61,141 bases of DNA from Spirochaetaceae bacterium (GCA_025355995.1 JANXYQ010000110.1:1-61141); one strand, 5' to 3'. Positions 26,357 through 35,327 are shown, numbered from the stretch's first letter. The notes: generated from the sequence alone by a model not told the origin. Translations and numbers: made by a program.

Positions 26357-28207
26357 CTACTTCTTGTCCGGGTACAGCACGGGGAAGTCGACGGCCTTGC
26401 CCTTGGCCGCGAGGTCCTCCGGAATGACCTTCCAGTTGCCGTAGGCTTGGACCGTGACCGCGCCCTTCTGCTTCTCGAACCACTTAAGCAGGTAGAAGCG
26501 CAGGTCCTTCGTGGTCGCGCCGTTCACGAACTTGAGCTTCTGGACTGCCGTCTTATCGAGCCCCGCGCCGGTGGTGAGATGTCCGCCGCCGCCCTGGCCG
26601 CGATAGGAGTTGATCGCCACCGTGTAGGTGGCCGAGAGGTCGAAAGCCGCGCCGTTCGAGAAGCCGGTGATGGTTATGCGCGAGCCCGCGGGCTTGGACA
26701 CGTCCACCGCGTAGTCGATTCCCGCCGCCGAGTCGTAGTTGTACGAGGGACTCGCGGTGACCAGGTTGCCGTCCTTGTCCTTGGTCAGGGCGATGAGATG
26801 GTTCCCGTCGTTGGGCATGGTCGCGAACCAGCTCTTGTAGGAGTACTCGAGGAAGTCCTTGATCTGCTGCCCGGTCATGTCCATCGTATAGAGGAAATTC
26901 TCGTATTGATAAAGGTTGAACATGTCGCGCACGTACATCGTGCCGTCGGCGCTGGAGGGGATGGTCGCGTCGAAGGTGAGGGGCGCCGCGAAGGACACGT
27001 CCGCCTTCTTGAGGCCCATGGCCGGATCGGCCGAGAGCTCGAGCTGGATGCGGTGGATGAGGTCGACGAAGGCGGAATCGCCGAACATCGAGTCGCGGGT
27101 GGTGATCTTGCCCGCGAGCTTGCCTACGGGCCTGTCGACCCAGGCCTTGACCTCGTCGTAGGCCCCCTGGAACTTGCCCAGGAAGGCCTTGTCCGCGTCC
27201 ACGCCGTCGGTCGGGACGAGCACGCCCGTGACTACCTTGTCGTACGTGTTCGTCTTCTTGTTCAATCTGAGGTCGACGCGCGCGTCCACGACGTTCGCGG
27301 CCGCGTTCTTCGCGCCGTAGATGTAGACCGTCCGCCCGTCCGGGCCCTTTACGTCGATCTTTTTCTTCGCGGCGGGATCCCAGCCCTGGCCGTCCCAGCC
27401 GGCGTGGTCGTGTCCCGCGAAGATGAGGTCGAAGCCCGGGACCTGCTCGGCCACGAGCTGGGCCGCGTCCTCGTTGGAGGGCGTATCGCGATTCGTTCCG
27501 CCGTAGCTGTAGTCCACGCCCGCGTGGAAGAGGCCGACGAGGAGGTCTGGCTTCTCCTTCGCCTGGATGATGGGGACCCACTTCTTGGCCGTCTCGACCA
27601 TGTCGACGAAGGTCATTCCCGACCAGAACTGGGGCGGGAGCCAATCCGGTATCTTCGGGGTGATCATGCCGAGGATGGCGATCTTGACGCCCTTGCGCTC
27701 GATGACCTGATAGGGCGTGAAATAGGGAGTGCCGTCGGCCTTGACCGCGTTGGCGCAGAGGACCGGCGCCTTCACCTCTTTATAGAGCTTGTCGTAGACC
27801 GCATGCCCGGCCTCGATGTCGTGGTTGCCGACGCCTACCGCGTCGTAGGCGAGGTAGTTGAGGGCCTGGCCCCACACGTGGGGGACGTCGGTCTTCTGGA
27901 AATTGTAGTAGTAGACCGTCGGCTGGCCCTGCAGGGAGTCGCCGTTGTCGAGCAGGACGACCTCGCGCTTCGAGTTGGCGCGCTCCGTCGCGATGATCGT
28001 CGCGATCTGCGCGAGTGAGTTCTTCATCGGCGCGGCCTTGATGAAGTTGTAGGGGAAGATCGCGCCGTGGATGTCGGTGGTCTCCAGGAACGTGAGCGAT
28101 AGGGTGTCGGGGCGGACCTGGGCGCTTACCGCGGCGCCGGTCGCGAAGACCAGGGCTAGGGCGAAAACCGCCGCTAGGAACCGCGTGGCTAGGGGATTCT
28201 TTCTCAT
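26357..28207 (-). CDS. Periplasmic 5'-nucleotidase / 2',3'-cyclic phosphodiesterase (UshA/CpdB-like)
   Basis: 616 residues. A signal peptide (about 1-29, ending VSAQ) is followed by the metallophosphatase domain with LETTDIHG, DNGDSLQG, VGNHDIEAGH and FAGHDHAG, which bind the two metals. The C-terminal 5'-nucleotidase domain (about 370-590) includes AINSYRGQGGGGH, part of the nucleoside pocket. The enzyme splits extracellular nucleotides or cyclic nucleotides to give phosphate and nucleosides. AGGAGG precedes the ATG. It appears monocistronic with its own terminator. The exact substrate (UDP-sugar, AMP, cyclic NMP) cannot be set from sequence. Confidence 0.9.
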   Translation of the reverse strand: MRKNPLATRFLAAVFALALVFATGAAVSAQVRPDTLSLTFLETTDIHGAIFPYNFIKAAPMKNSLAQIATIIATERANSKREVVLLDNGDSLQGQPTVYYYNFQKTDVPHVWGQALNYLAYDAVGVGNHDIEAGHAVYDKLYKEVKAPVLCANAVKADGTPYFTPYQVIERKGVKIAILGMITPKIPDWLPPQFWSGMTFVDMVETAKKWVPIIQAKEKPDLLVGLFHAGVDYSYGGTNRDTPSNEDAAQLVAEQVPGFDLIFAGHDHAGWDGQGWDPAAKKKIDVKGPDGRTVYIYGAKNAAANVVDARVDLRLNKKTNTYDKVVTGVLVPTDGVDADKAFLGKFQGAYDEVKAWVDRPVGKLAGKITTRDSMFGDSAFVDLIHRIQLELSADPAMGLKKADVSFAAPLTFDATIPSSADGTMYVRDMFNLYQYENFLYTMDMTGQQIKDFLEYSYKSWFATMPNDGNHLIALTKDKDGNLVTASPSYNYDSAAGIDYAVDVSKPAGSRITITGFSNGAAFDLSATYTVAINSYRGQGGGGHLTTGAGLDKTAVQKLKFVNGATTKDLRFYLLKWFEKQKGAVTVQAYGNWKVIPEDLAAKGKAVDFPVLYPDKK

Positions 28208-28495
28208 CGAAGCCTCCTTGGGATTTACATGGGACGTGATGATTCTAAACCCCGGGGCGGGCGGTGGGAAGGGAGATCGTTAGGAGAGGGTTATGGCGCG
28301 GTTAGCATTGGGTTTGTATTTTTATGCAAGGGGCGGATTGAAATCGAGCACGGAATTTCCGAAACCGCCACTAGAAAAAGGAGCAGGTCGAGGGAAAGGG
28401 ATTACCGCATCGCTCGGGGGGAATGCGGCCAAGAGGATTCCACTGTTTCGGGGAAATCTTGGCCGCTTATGTCCGTTCAGTTCACCGTCATCAGA
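28208..28495. other. Intergenic stretch with a 10-bp inverted repeat
   Basis: No convincing gene was found. GCGGCCAAGA (28425-28434) and TCTTGGCCGC (28457-28466) form a perfect inverted repeat around a 22-base spacer, just after the end of the lipoprotein gene (minus strand). No T-run follows on either strand. A 79-codon plus-strand frame at 28293 has a good ribosome-binding site but no recognisable content. Confidence 0.4.
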
Positions 28496-30340
28496 TCAGA
28501 ATCGCCGTGCGGGCCTCGTGACGACCGTGTAACCGGTATAGGAATTCTGCATATCGAACCAGCCGAACGGCGAGAGGCAATGAAACCCCCGGCAACCGTT
28601 ACCGGATCCGTTGTTAACCTGCGATGAAGAAACGAAAAGATAAAGCGTTGCGGCATAATCGATGGAACTCACCGCGAAGAGCATTTGGTTCGCCTCGTTC
28701 TCGCTGGGCATGAACCAATCTGAATAACCATTTTGGGTATAGGTTCGGCAATCGTTCGCCATGTAGGTACCGGCGCCCATGGCGGCGATAATGGCGCTGG
28801 TGTTGGTCTGCCCGGTGCCGAAATCCGTCCCTTGCGCGCCGGGAATGATTATGTTATGTCCGTTTCTCCACTGGTGATTCGCACCGACATTGGAAGACGC
28901 TGCTTCCAAATAACGCCAACCTTTGGTGTCGTAACTTCCGCTGTCATAAAACAGGTACCCGCCGGCCGGTCCGGCAGTGTTAGCCACGAACGAAGTATTC
29001 GCTGCTGTGAAGGTTCCCGCTACCCCCCCCTTCCCGTCGGCCGGGGAGGCAGTGATGGTAGCCGTCCCAATCGCACTTGCCGGGGAGGCCAGCTCCCCTC
29101 CGACACCGGTGACAGTGCCGTTCAATACCGTCACGTAGCTCGTATTACTGGTCCCCCAGGTGACGCTGGGCAGGGTCGCGTTAGCGGGAGTGCAGGTGGC
29201 GATCACCGTCTCAGAATAGCCTGGCCAGAGCTTGACGCTCGTCTTGCTTACGGTAATCGACGCGACTTTTATGCCAACCATTGTCGGAATAGAAGCCGGG
29301 GAAGGTTTAGATCCCGAGGCGTTTTTCGCGACTACCCACACATAATAGTTTGCATAATTCGTAAGGCCGCTCAGGGTAGAGGCAGTTGAGGTTAGGTTGG
29401 AAGGTCCGTTGGCGGAAGGAGGCTGGGTGCTGGTTGTGCTGTAATAGAGATCGTAATATACCGCCGGTCCATTTGTTGTAGTCCAGGATACCGATAATTG
29501 CCCGCTTCCCGCAGGGTAGCCGACAGGGGCAAGGGTTGGCGCAGTCTGGGCGGCGGGCCCGGTCGGGAACGAAACCTCTGGCCCATAGGCCGTGCCATCG
29601 TTGTTGGTCGCGAAGGCCCTGACATAATAAACCGTTCCGGCCGTTAACCCTGTCATGAAGGAGGTGAAACCTCCCAATCCCGTTCCAACGTCCGCTATTT
29701 TGCTGTTTGCCGTTGTCGGGTTTTGAGAAGTGCTCCAGCAAATGCCTCTAGTGATTATCGCCGAGCCTCCGTCAGCCGTTACGGATCCTCCTCCGGTCGC
29801 GGAGGCATCTTGGATACTGGAGATTAGGCTTGTCGTAAGGACTATAGATATGCCAGTTCCATTAATAGTAAAGGAAACACGAGGATGGTTCACATCATTC
29901 GTCGGGATTGCAATCGTCGCCGTCTTAAGCCCATTCGATTTAGGCGTAAAGCTCAGGGTTATTGTCCCTGTTTGGCCAGTCGGTATAGCCGCGGGTGCTT
30001 GGCCCTTTATTAGGAAATCAGCCGTCGTAATTGCGATCGAGGCAAAGTCGATAACGAGATCGGTTTTTCCCGAGTTGCTAAGCGTAAGGCTAATGTCAGT
30101 TGCGCTTCCGACGGCGATAGTCCCGAACTCGATGGTCGCTCCTGAATTAATAAGGGACTGATCTGAGAGGCTAAACGTCGCGATCGGGGAGACCACTGCC
30201 ACCTGCATCGCCTTGACTTCGGTAGCGAGCGGATTCTTGCATGCCGCGAGCGCGATTGCTAAAAAGCCTATGAGAGCGGAAATCTGAACTTTAGTAAACG
30301 ACCTGTTCCCGTGGTTCATCACTGGTTTTCTTGTTCGCAT
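28496..30340 (-). CDS. Large multi-domain surface lipoprotein
   Basis: 614 residues from the ATG at 30340, which has GGAG 8 bases upstream. The signal peptide ends in a lipobox (IALAAC, Cys near residue 34). Domain order by eye is: a choice-of-anchor D immunoglobulin-like domain (about 60-165), another beta-sandwich (170-265), a fibronectin III-like domain (275-355), a BIG2-like domain (360-450), and an Lcl/DUF1566-type C-terminal domain (470-600). The last has GPAGGYLFYDSG, WRYLEAA and GYSDWFMPSENE. The layout suggests a surface-exposed binding or adhesion protein. Base composition and codon use are clearly less GC-rich than in the neighbours, so recent gain is likely. Confidence 0.75.
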   Translation of the reverse strand: MRTRKPVMNHGNRSFTKVQISALIGFLAIALAACKNPLATEVKAMQVAVVSPIATFSLSDQSLINSGATIEFGTIAVGSATDISLTLSNSGKTDLVIDFASIAITTADFLIKGQAPAAIPTGQTGTITLSFTPKSNGLKTATIAIPTNDVNHPRVSFTINGTGISIVLTTSLISSIQDASATGGGSVTADGGSAIITRGICWSTSQNPTTANSKIADVGTGLGGFTSFMTGLTAGTVYYVRAFATNNDGTAYGPEVSFPTGPAAQTAPTLAPVGYPAGSGQLSVSWTTTNGPAVYYDLYYSTTSTQPPSANGPSNLTSTASTLSGLTNYANYYVWVVAKNASGSKPSPASIPTMVGIKVASITVSKTSVKLWPGYSETVIATCTPANATLPSVTWGTSNTSYVTVLNGTVTGVGGELASPASAIGTATITASPADGKGGVAGTFTAANTSFVANTAGPAGGYLFYDSGSYDTKGWRYLEAASSNVGANHQWRNGHNIIIPGAQGTDFGTGQTNTSAIIAAMGAGTYMANDCRTYTQNGYSDWFMPSENEANQMLFAVSSIDYAATLYLFVSSSQVNNGSGNGCRGFHCLSPFGWFDMQNSYTGYTVVTRPARRF

Positions 30341-30381
30341 AGTGTACTCTCCGTGTGGCGATTGGGCGACGAAAGTCAAGT

Positions 30382-32469
30382 TCAGAACCATACAATGCCA
30401 CCGTCGTCGACTTCAGCAGCCCGCGTCCCCGAAGCCCCCAGCTGCGCCAGCGACGCGTACTTGTCGGCGGCCTGGGGATCGATCTTGCGCACGTTGGCCA
30501 GGGCCGAGGCCGCGGCGTCGCCCTTGCCGAGTGCGGCCGCCGCCTTCGCCATACTCAGGTAGAGCGAGGCGCTTCCAGTGAGCTGCTTGACCGCCTGCTG
30601 GTAGTAGTCGTAGGCACTCGACGGGTCGGACCTCATCATCGAGACGTTGCCGAGGTTGACGAGGGCCGGGACAGAGCCCGCCTTGGCGGCGGCCTTGAAG
30701 TCACGAAGGGCGTCGTCGTAGCGGCCGAAGCGGCCGAAGAGGACGCCCCGATTGTTCAGTGCCGTCGTGGCCGCGGGGCCGGAGGCAGGCATGGCGCCTA
30801 GGGAGGCTATTCTCGCGCTTAGCTCTGCGTTGACCGCTTTTGCGAGCTCTATATCGAAGGCCGTTTTCACCTTGTCGGCTGCGGGCTGCGAGACGCTTGT
30901 GCCGTCGGCGGGCAGGCCCATAGGAGCGTAGGTCTTCCAGGAATCGTGCATCGGATAGAAGGCGGCGACTTTCTTTTCCGAGGCGATGCGCCACTCGTCG
31001 GCGCCCGTCTTCCATACTTCCAGGAAGCCCGAGTCCCTCATCGTAGTCTCGATGGGGATCCAGACTCTGCCGTCCCGGACGATGAGGTCGTTCTGATCCA
31101 TCGCCCGCGCCTTGGCTTCGTCCTGGGTGATGCCTAGATCGATGGCCATGAAGATGTGTCCGGGTATCGTGACGAAGGCGGTCTCCACGCCCGCGGCCTC
31201 GAGGCAGGATGCGTAGAGGACCGAGAGGTCGGCGCAGTCGCCGGCGCGGAAGGTCAGGGTCTGGCGCGGGAACTTGAGGGTATCGACCGCCTCGGGATTG
31301 AGGACCGCCTGCTCGAAGGGCCGCGTCGTGCTCAGCATGTAGCCGATGCCGTAGGTCCTTAGTCCTTCGTGCACCGCGAGCGCGGTCTGCAGGTTCTTCG
31401 CGAGCTCGGGGTTGCGCTCGCTCTTTACCGTCGCGATGAAATTGCCCGTCAGGTCGAGGACCCAAGGGTCTCGGCTCGAGACGAAGGCGGCTGCCTTGCG
31501 GTCGTCGCTCCAGGTGAGGGCGTTGCGGTCGTAGACGAGGACGGTAGCGGAGCGGGTCTGTGAGCCGTCGACGCCGTACTCGACGAAGACCTCCGCCGAT
31601 ACCTTCGTAGCCTCGGTGACGTCGAGTATCCTGTCGTTGAAGAGTCCGTAGAGGGGCACTTCGATGGTGTTGCCAGGCTCGAGCTTGGCTATGTTCGCGC
31701 ACTCTTTGGGCGCGTCCATGTACTGCTTGATGTTGAAGCTCACGCGGACGTTGGTCGCCGTCTCTTTCCCCGTGTTGGATATCTTGGCAGTTCCGACGGG
31801 ATTCTGGTCGTAATATGAACGGAAGATCGGGAAGATGTTCTTTATATCGAGGGACAACAGCTCGAGAAGGCGGGGCTTGGCGGGGAGGCCTGCCTGGGCG
31901 CGCTCGGGCAAGGCGTAGCCCAGGCCGAGGGTGGCGCCCACGCCTAAGTAGAGGCCGGCCTTGTAGAGGGCGGCCGTCTCGAGGCGGGCCGTGAGATCCT
32001 TCGCGGCCTTGAGGTCGAGGCCGACTCCCGCCTGAATTGCGCCGTAGGGAGCGCTTCCGCCCGAGGAGATGCTGCCGTAGGCGAGGCCGCCCTCGAGGAA
32101 TCCGCGCAGGCTGAGCTTGGGATTTAGGACCTTGGCCGCGCTGATTCCAGCCATGAGTAGGGCCTCGTTCAGTCTACCGGGTACCGGGATTTCCCCGACG
32201 GGCAAGAAGCCGGCGGAGGAAAAGCCGGCGCCAAGGCGCAGGGAGAGAGGAAGGGGAAGGTCCGTATGCAGCGCGTACTCGGCGGCGAGATCGCCGCCAA
32301 AGGCCGGCGCGTACAGCGTATTCGCAGAGAAGTCGCCAGCGAGGAGGGGTATGGAGACCGAGGGCGCCGCCACGATGGACCAGGCCGAAGGAGCCCTGTC
32401 AGTACCTTGAGCCGATGCGGCCCAGATGGCGGCAAGCAGGGCGAGAAGCAGCAGGAATGAGCGTTTCAT
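30382..32469 (-). CDS. Exported protein with beta-barrel-like N-part, transglutaminase-like domain and TPRs
   Basis: 695 residues with a signal peptide (1-20, AASAQ). Residues 25-200 alternate Gly and aromatic residues in barrel-like strands (RLGAGFSSAGFLPVG, YGAIQAGVGLDL). Residues 210-330 resemble an Ig-like sheet. A transglutaminase/cysteine-protease-like domain (about 350-500) has RAGDCADLSVLYASCLEAAG with the candidate catalytic Cys and IPGHIFMAID with the His. TPR-type helices follow (580-690). The mix suggests an envelope protein that binds or crosslinks partners. No characterised family with this full order comes to mind. It lies 41 bases upstream of the large lipoprotein gene in the same direction, so the two may be cotranscribed. 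Confidence 0.65.
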   Translation of the reverse strand: MKRSFLLLLALLAAIWAASAQGTDRAPSAWSIVAAPSVSIPLLAGDFSANTLYAPAFGGDLAAEYALHTDLPLPLSLRLGAGFSSAGFLPVGEIPVPGRLNEALLMAGISAAKVLNPKLSLRGFLEGGLAYGSISSGGSAPYGAIQAGVGLDLKAAKDLTARLETAALYKAGLYLGVGATLGLGYALPERAQAGLPAKPRLLELLSLDIKNIFPIFRSYYDQNPVGTAKISNTGKETATNVRVSFNIKQYMDAPKECANIAKLEPGNTIEVPLYGLFNDRILDVTEATKVSAEVFVEYGVDGSQTRSATVLVYDRNALTWSDDRKAAAFVSSRDPWVLDLTGNFIATVKSERNPELAKNLQTALAVHEGLRTYGIGYMLSTTRPFEQAVLNPEAVDTLKFPRQTLTFRAGDCADLSVLYASCLEAAGVETAFVTIPGHIFMAIDLGITQDEAKARAMDQNDLIVRDGRVWIPIETTMRDSGFLEVWKTGADEWRIASEKKVAAFYPMHDSWKTYAPMGLPADGTSVSQPAADKVKTAFDIELAKAVNAELSARIASLGAMPASGPAATTALNNRGVLFGRFGRYDDALRDFKAAAKAGSVPALVNLGNVSMMRSDPSSAYDYYQQAVKQLTGSASLYLSMAKAAAALGKGDAAASALANVRKIDPQAADKYASLAQLGASGTRAAEVDDGGIVWF

Positions 32470-32590
32470 CGTTCCCTCCGGGGCGGGTCCCAGTTTTCTG
32501 GATAGAATCCTGGAATCATAAAGGCGGGACTATATCAGGGGATTGGTCAGAAAAGGTATTGATTTGTAAATCAGTACCTCTATTCGGAAT

Positions 32591-33833
32591 TCAAGATGTT
32601 CGCCGGCGGCTGGAGCGCCAATGATCGATCATTTCGGCGACGGCGCGGAGTTCGCGCTCGGAGAGGCCCTTCCCGAGCCGCAGCCGCGTCGCGCCCGCTT
32701 CTAGCACCAGCTCCTTCTCGGCGGCGCCTTTCATCTGGACGGCCGCTCCCTCGATCGAGCAATTCCCGATGTCTGAGGGAGGCCAGGCCCTGGTCCTGCC
32801 CCTGCCGATCATGCGCTCGGTGAGGGCGATGCCCGATTCGTCGTCGAGCACGAGTATGGTCCGCTTGAGCCCGGAGGCGACGGTGGTTCTGAGCATGAAG
32901 ATCCCGACCGCCCAGAAGGGGAGGCTGAATAGCACGAAGAATATCGGCGCGCCCTATTGATGCGGTGTTGGTCAATTTGGACGGAGGGATCCTCACCTCG
33001 AGCCTACCGGGAACCTCGACTATCGCAATTCGGCTGTCGGAGGGCAGCGTAGTCGAGCCCTTGTTCTCGTCGACGTCGAGGCGTATGTCCCCCTCGGCCT
33101 GGCCTCGGAGTATCCTCGCCGCCTCGGCGGGCTCGATGGTTCTGCGAGCCTCGTCGGGTTCGAGCCATGAGTTTAGGACCGAGGCTAGGCCCGCTCCGAG
33201 AGAGGGCAGCGAGCCGAGGTCCGGCTTCAGGTCCTTGACCGGAAGGTCCGCCGAGTTGCGGCGGGTGAGCAGGAAGAGGGCGACAGCGGCAGCTCCGTAG
33301 AGATCGGAGCGAGCGGTCGCGTCTCCCTGCGCCTCTTGCGCGAGCGAGAAATCGACGAGGAACACTCGGCCGTCTGAGTCGAGGAGAACGTTGCGCGGAA
33401 TAATGTCGCGATGCACGAGGGGCGGCCTGAGCGACGAGAGGTAGGCGAGGATGTCGGCGAGGCCGGCGAGTGTCGCCGCGATCTCGGCCTCCGTGAACCT
33501 GCGACCTTTCGCGACGATCGACTCGAGGTCCTCTCCAGACGCCTCCTCCATCGCCAGGACCAAGCGGGAGTCGCCCCCGGAATCGTCCTCGAAGCTCTCG
33601 ATGAAACGCGGTATGCCCGGATGCGAGACCGTCCTAAGTACTTCGATCTCCCTTCTGAATCGTTCGACGCCAGTCCAATCCTCGGCCTCGCCTATGTCGA
33701 GGACTTTGAGGACGACCTCGCTCGGCGGCGAGGCTGAAGGATCGGCCCGTACGGCGAGCCAGGCGGTTCCGTCTTCCCCGCGCCCGAGCTGGCGCTCGAG
33801 CGCGTAGGCTCCGATCCGGTCGCCGGCCTTCAC
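32591..33833 (-). CDS. Membrane-anchored Ser/Thr protein kinase, apparently frameshifted
   Basis: GTG start at 33833. Residues 1-240 form a eukaryote-like kinase with Gly-loop GRGEDGTAW, VVLKVLD (ATP lysine), VHRDIIPRNVLLD (catalytic loop, with Ile where Lys is usual) and VFLVDFSLAQ (DFS instead of DFG). Near base 32953 the frame breaks. One base fewer in the GGG run (32952-32954) would join it to a second frame. That frame encodes a membrane segment (IFFVLFSLPFWAVGIFML) and a 90-residue tail ending at 32591. Without repair, the kinase frame runs on to 32580 through low-complexity Arg-rich residues. The result could be a sequencing error, a real mutation or phase variation. It follows the TPR gene by one base. 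Confidence 0.7.
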
Positions 33834-33834
33834 G

Positions 33835-34386
33835 TTATTCCTCGTCCTCGTTTCTCGCTCCGAGGGCCTTGCCCTTCGCCAAGGCCTCCCGATACTCGCG
33901 TTCCATCTTGAGCTCCGAATAGGTGTCGGCGAGGTTGAGCCAGGCTTCGGCGTAGCCGGGCGACAGCCCTACCGCCTTCTCGAAATGCTTTCGCGCGCGC
34001 TGGTACTCGCCGCGGCGGAACTCCACTACGCCCAAGTCGTTCCAGGCCTCGGGGTAATCCGACTTGAGGACGAGGGCGCGCTCGTAGCGCGAGGCGGCCA
34101 TGTCGAACTCGTCGGCCTCGTAGGCGACCAATCCTAAGGCGAGGAGGAGATCGGCCGATTCCCCTTCGGCCGCGAGGACGGCCTCGAGGTCCGCCTGAGC
34201 CTGCGCGGATCGGCCGGCCCTGCGGTAGGCTTCGCCGCGGTTGTAGCGGATCCCCGCATTGTCCGGCTCCAGGTCGAGCGCGCGGTCGAAGGCCGCGATG
34301 GCCTCGTCGTAGCGCTCGGCCGCCGTATAGTCCATACCGCGCGCGTTAAGCGCCGCGGCGGTCTCGGGCTTCTTGTGCTCGCTCAT
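33835..34386 (-). CDS. TPR-repeat protein
   Basis: 183 residues with four to five tetratricopeptide repeats from about residue 9 to 160. Examples are YDEAIAAFDRALDLEPDNAG, FDMAASRYERALVLKSDYPE and YQRARKHFEKAVGLSPGYAE. There is no signal peptide, so it is probably cytoplasmic and binds a protein partner. It precedes the kinase gene by one base, and the kinase is a natural partner. Its ATG overlaps the stop codon of a broken upstream frame (see 34383-34511), which suggests it was once the second gene of a longer operon. Confidence 0.85.
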   Translation of the reverse strand: MSEHKKPETAAALNARGMDYTAAERYDEAIAAFDRALDLEPDNAGIRYNRGEAYRRAGRSAQAQADLEAVLAAEGESADLLLALGLVAYEADEFDMAASRYERALVLKSDYPEAWNDLGVVEFRRGEYQRARKHFEKAVGLSPGYAEAWLNLADTYSELKMEREYREALAKGKALGARNEDEE

Positions 34387-34511
34387 TTTCTGACCTCCCA
34401 GCCGAATGGCTCGATCTTCACGATCCCGGCGAAGAGCTCGTTCAAGCCTATGGCTACTTTCCAGTTTCGCATATCGCGTGTGCCGGCGCGGTACCCGAGT
34501 GCGAGTTGCAC
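34383..34511 (-). pseudogene. C-terminal relic of a gene upstream of the TPR gene
   Basis: A 42-codon frame reads VQLALGYRAGTRD...IKNWK-like strands and ends FGWEVRK, with its TGA overlapping the TPR ATG (ATGA). It has no start codon of its own kind: a TAA lies 3 bases before GTG. In another frame just upstream (34513-34557) WSRIVEYGI continues the same barrel-like strand pattern. The actual core residues are MRNWKVAIGLNELFAGIV. The translational coupling and sheet-like alternation suggest the end of an exported barrel protein (PorV/UPF0164-like is one option), broken by frameshift and by the insert that begins close by. Confidence 0.4.
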
Positions 34512-34514
34512 GGG

Positions 34515-34754
34515 TTATGCCGTATTCAACTATTCTACTCCATCGGGCTCGATATCGCTATATCGAGGATAACTGCGATTCCTTCGATTTTCCGCCCCTC
34601 ATTCAATCGGGAGGCGCCTGGACGCGCGTATTCACTCTGGGCGGGACCTCGCCGCACGGCATGGCGATAGCCGCATACCCCATAGGCAAATGAGCGAAGG
34701 ACGAATCCCGGGAATTCATCCTTCGTACAAAATATTTACTTAGGAGGTAAAACC
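34515..34754. other. Junction region with hairpin, no confident gene
   Basis: This stretch separates the relic from the plus-strand accessory genes. A hairpin (CGAAGGA 34695-34701 with TCCTTCG 34719-34725, partly paired inside) is followed by TACAAAATATTTACTT and then AGGAGG for the next gene. A plus-strand frame ending at 34693 finishes with IQSGGAWTRVFTLGGTSPHG and looks like the tail of a lost gene, but no start or family is evident. Confidence 0.4.
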
Positions 34755-35327
34755 ATGAGAAAACTTCTGATTTTCGTAGCCCTGGCGTCGGCCGGCCTAT
34801 CTTCGGCATTCGCGGACGATTTCGCGGGCCTATCCTATCAAGCCGAGCTGAGCGCCGCGGACATGGCTGCCATAGACGGGCAGATGCTCACGATCGTCGT
34901 CCCGTTCAACAGTTCCGGGACCGCTACGGTCACCAACAGCGAGCGCTATGGCTCTAAGACCTTCACGGTGCCGGTGACGACCGTCGCAAAGGCCGTGAAT
35001 CCAAACAACCGGCCAATGAATGCAGGGAAAGAATACTCTGTCGTGCCATTACCTAAAGGGCAGTACTCCCTCGGGAACACGCAAAAAATGAGTGCTACTC
35101 AATTCGGAACCGGAATCGCAATAAAGGCGTCAGTAACAACTTCGTATAAGGATTCGAATAAAACATTCCAGGCGAATGATTTTTACATCCATCAGACACC
35201 TTACAGTAATACCTGGGGATGTGTTGGAGTAGCAGGCAAAGACAGTGCCGCTACTTCAGCGAATATGGCGAAGGTTTTGAACGCTTACAATAATTCTTCC
35301 GGAAGCAAGGTGATTATCGTTAAGTGA
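34755..35327 (+). CDS. Exported L,D-transpeptidase-like (DUF2778/YkuD-type) protein
   Basis: 190 residues with a signal peptide (1-20, ending SSAFA). The C-terminal half has SYKDSNKTFQANDFYIHQT followed by NTWGCVGV. The His146-x9-Gly-Cys156 pattern, with a hydrophobic strand before His, is that of the catalytic His/Cys of L,D-transpeptidases and the related DUF2778 enzymes. The canonical S-x-G-C-I-R is not exact (NTWGCVGV). Such enzymes act on peptidoglycan stem peptides in the periplasm. The DUF2778 group also includes secreted antibacterial effectors. AGGAGG precedes the ATG. It is the first gene of the plus-strand insert. Either a cell-wall enzyme or a toxin is possible. Confidence 0.55.
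   Translation: MRKLLIFVALASAGLSSAFADDFAGLSYQAELSAADMAAIDGQMLTIVVPFNSSGTATVTNSERYGSKTFTVPVTTVAKAVNPNNRPMNAGKEYSVVPLPKGQYSLGNTQKMSATQFGTGIAIKASVTTSYKDSNKTFQANDFYIHQTPYSNTWGCVGVAGKDSAATSANMAKVLNAYNNSSGSKVIIVK

Noticed and set aside
28293-28532. 79-codon plus-strand frame with a good ribosome-binding site
   Set aside because: No signal peptide, domain or repeat was seen, and its end overlaps the antisense of the lipoprotein gene; evidence is too thin for a gene.
32580-32950. Arg-rich C-terminus of the kinase read in the unshifted frame
   Set aside because: Residues are low-complexity and frame-shadow-like, while the other frame gives a membrane segment and ordered tail; the shifted reading is preferred.
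34406-34693. Plus-strand frame of 95 codons before the insert
   Set aside because: Its first half is antisense to the relic frame and Arg-rich; only the last 40 codons look protein-like and they lack a start.
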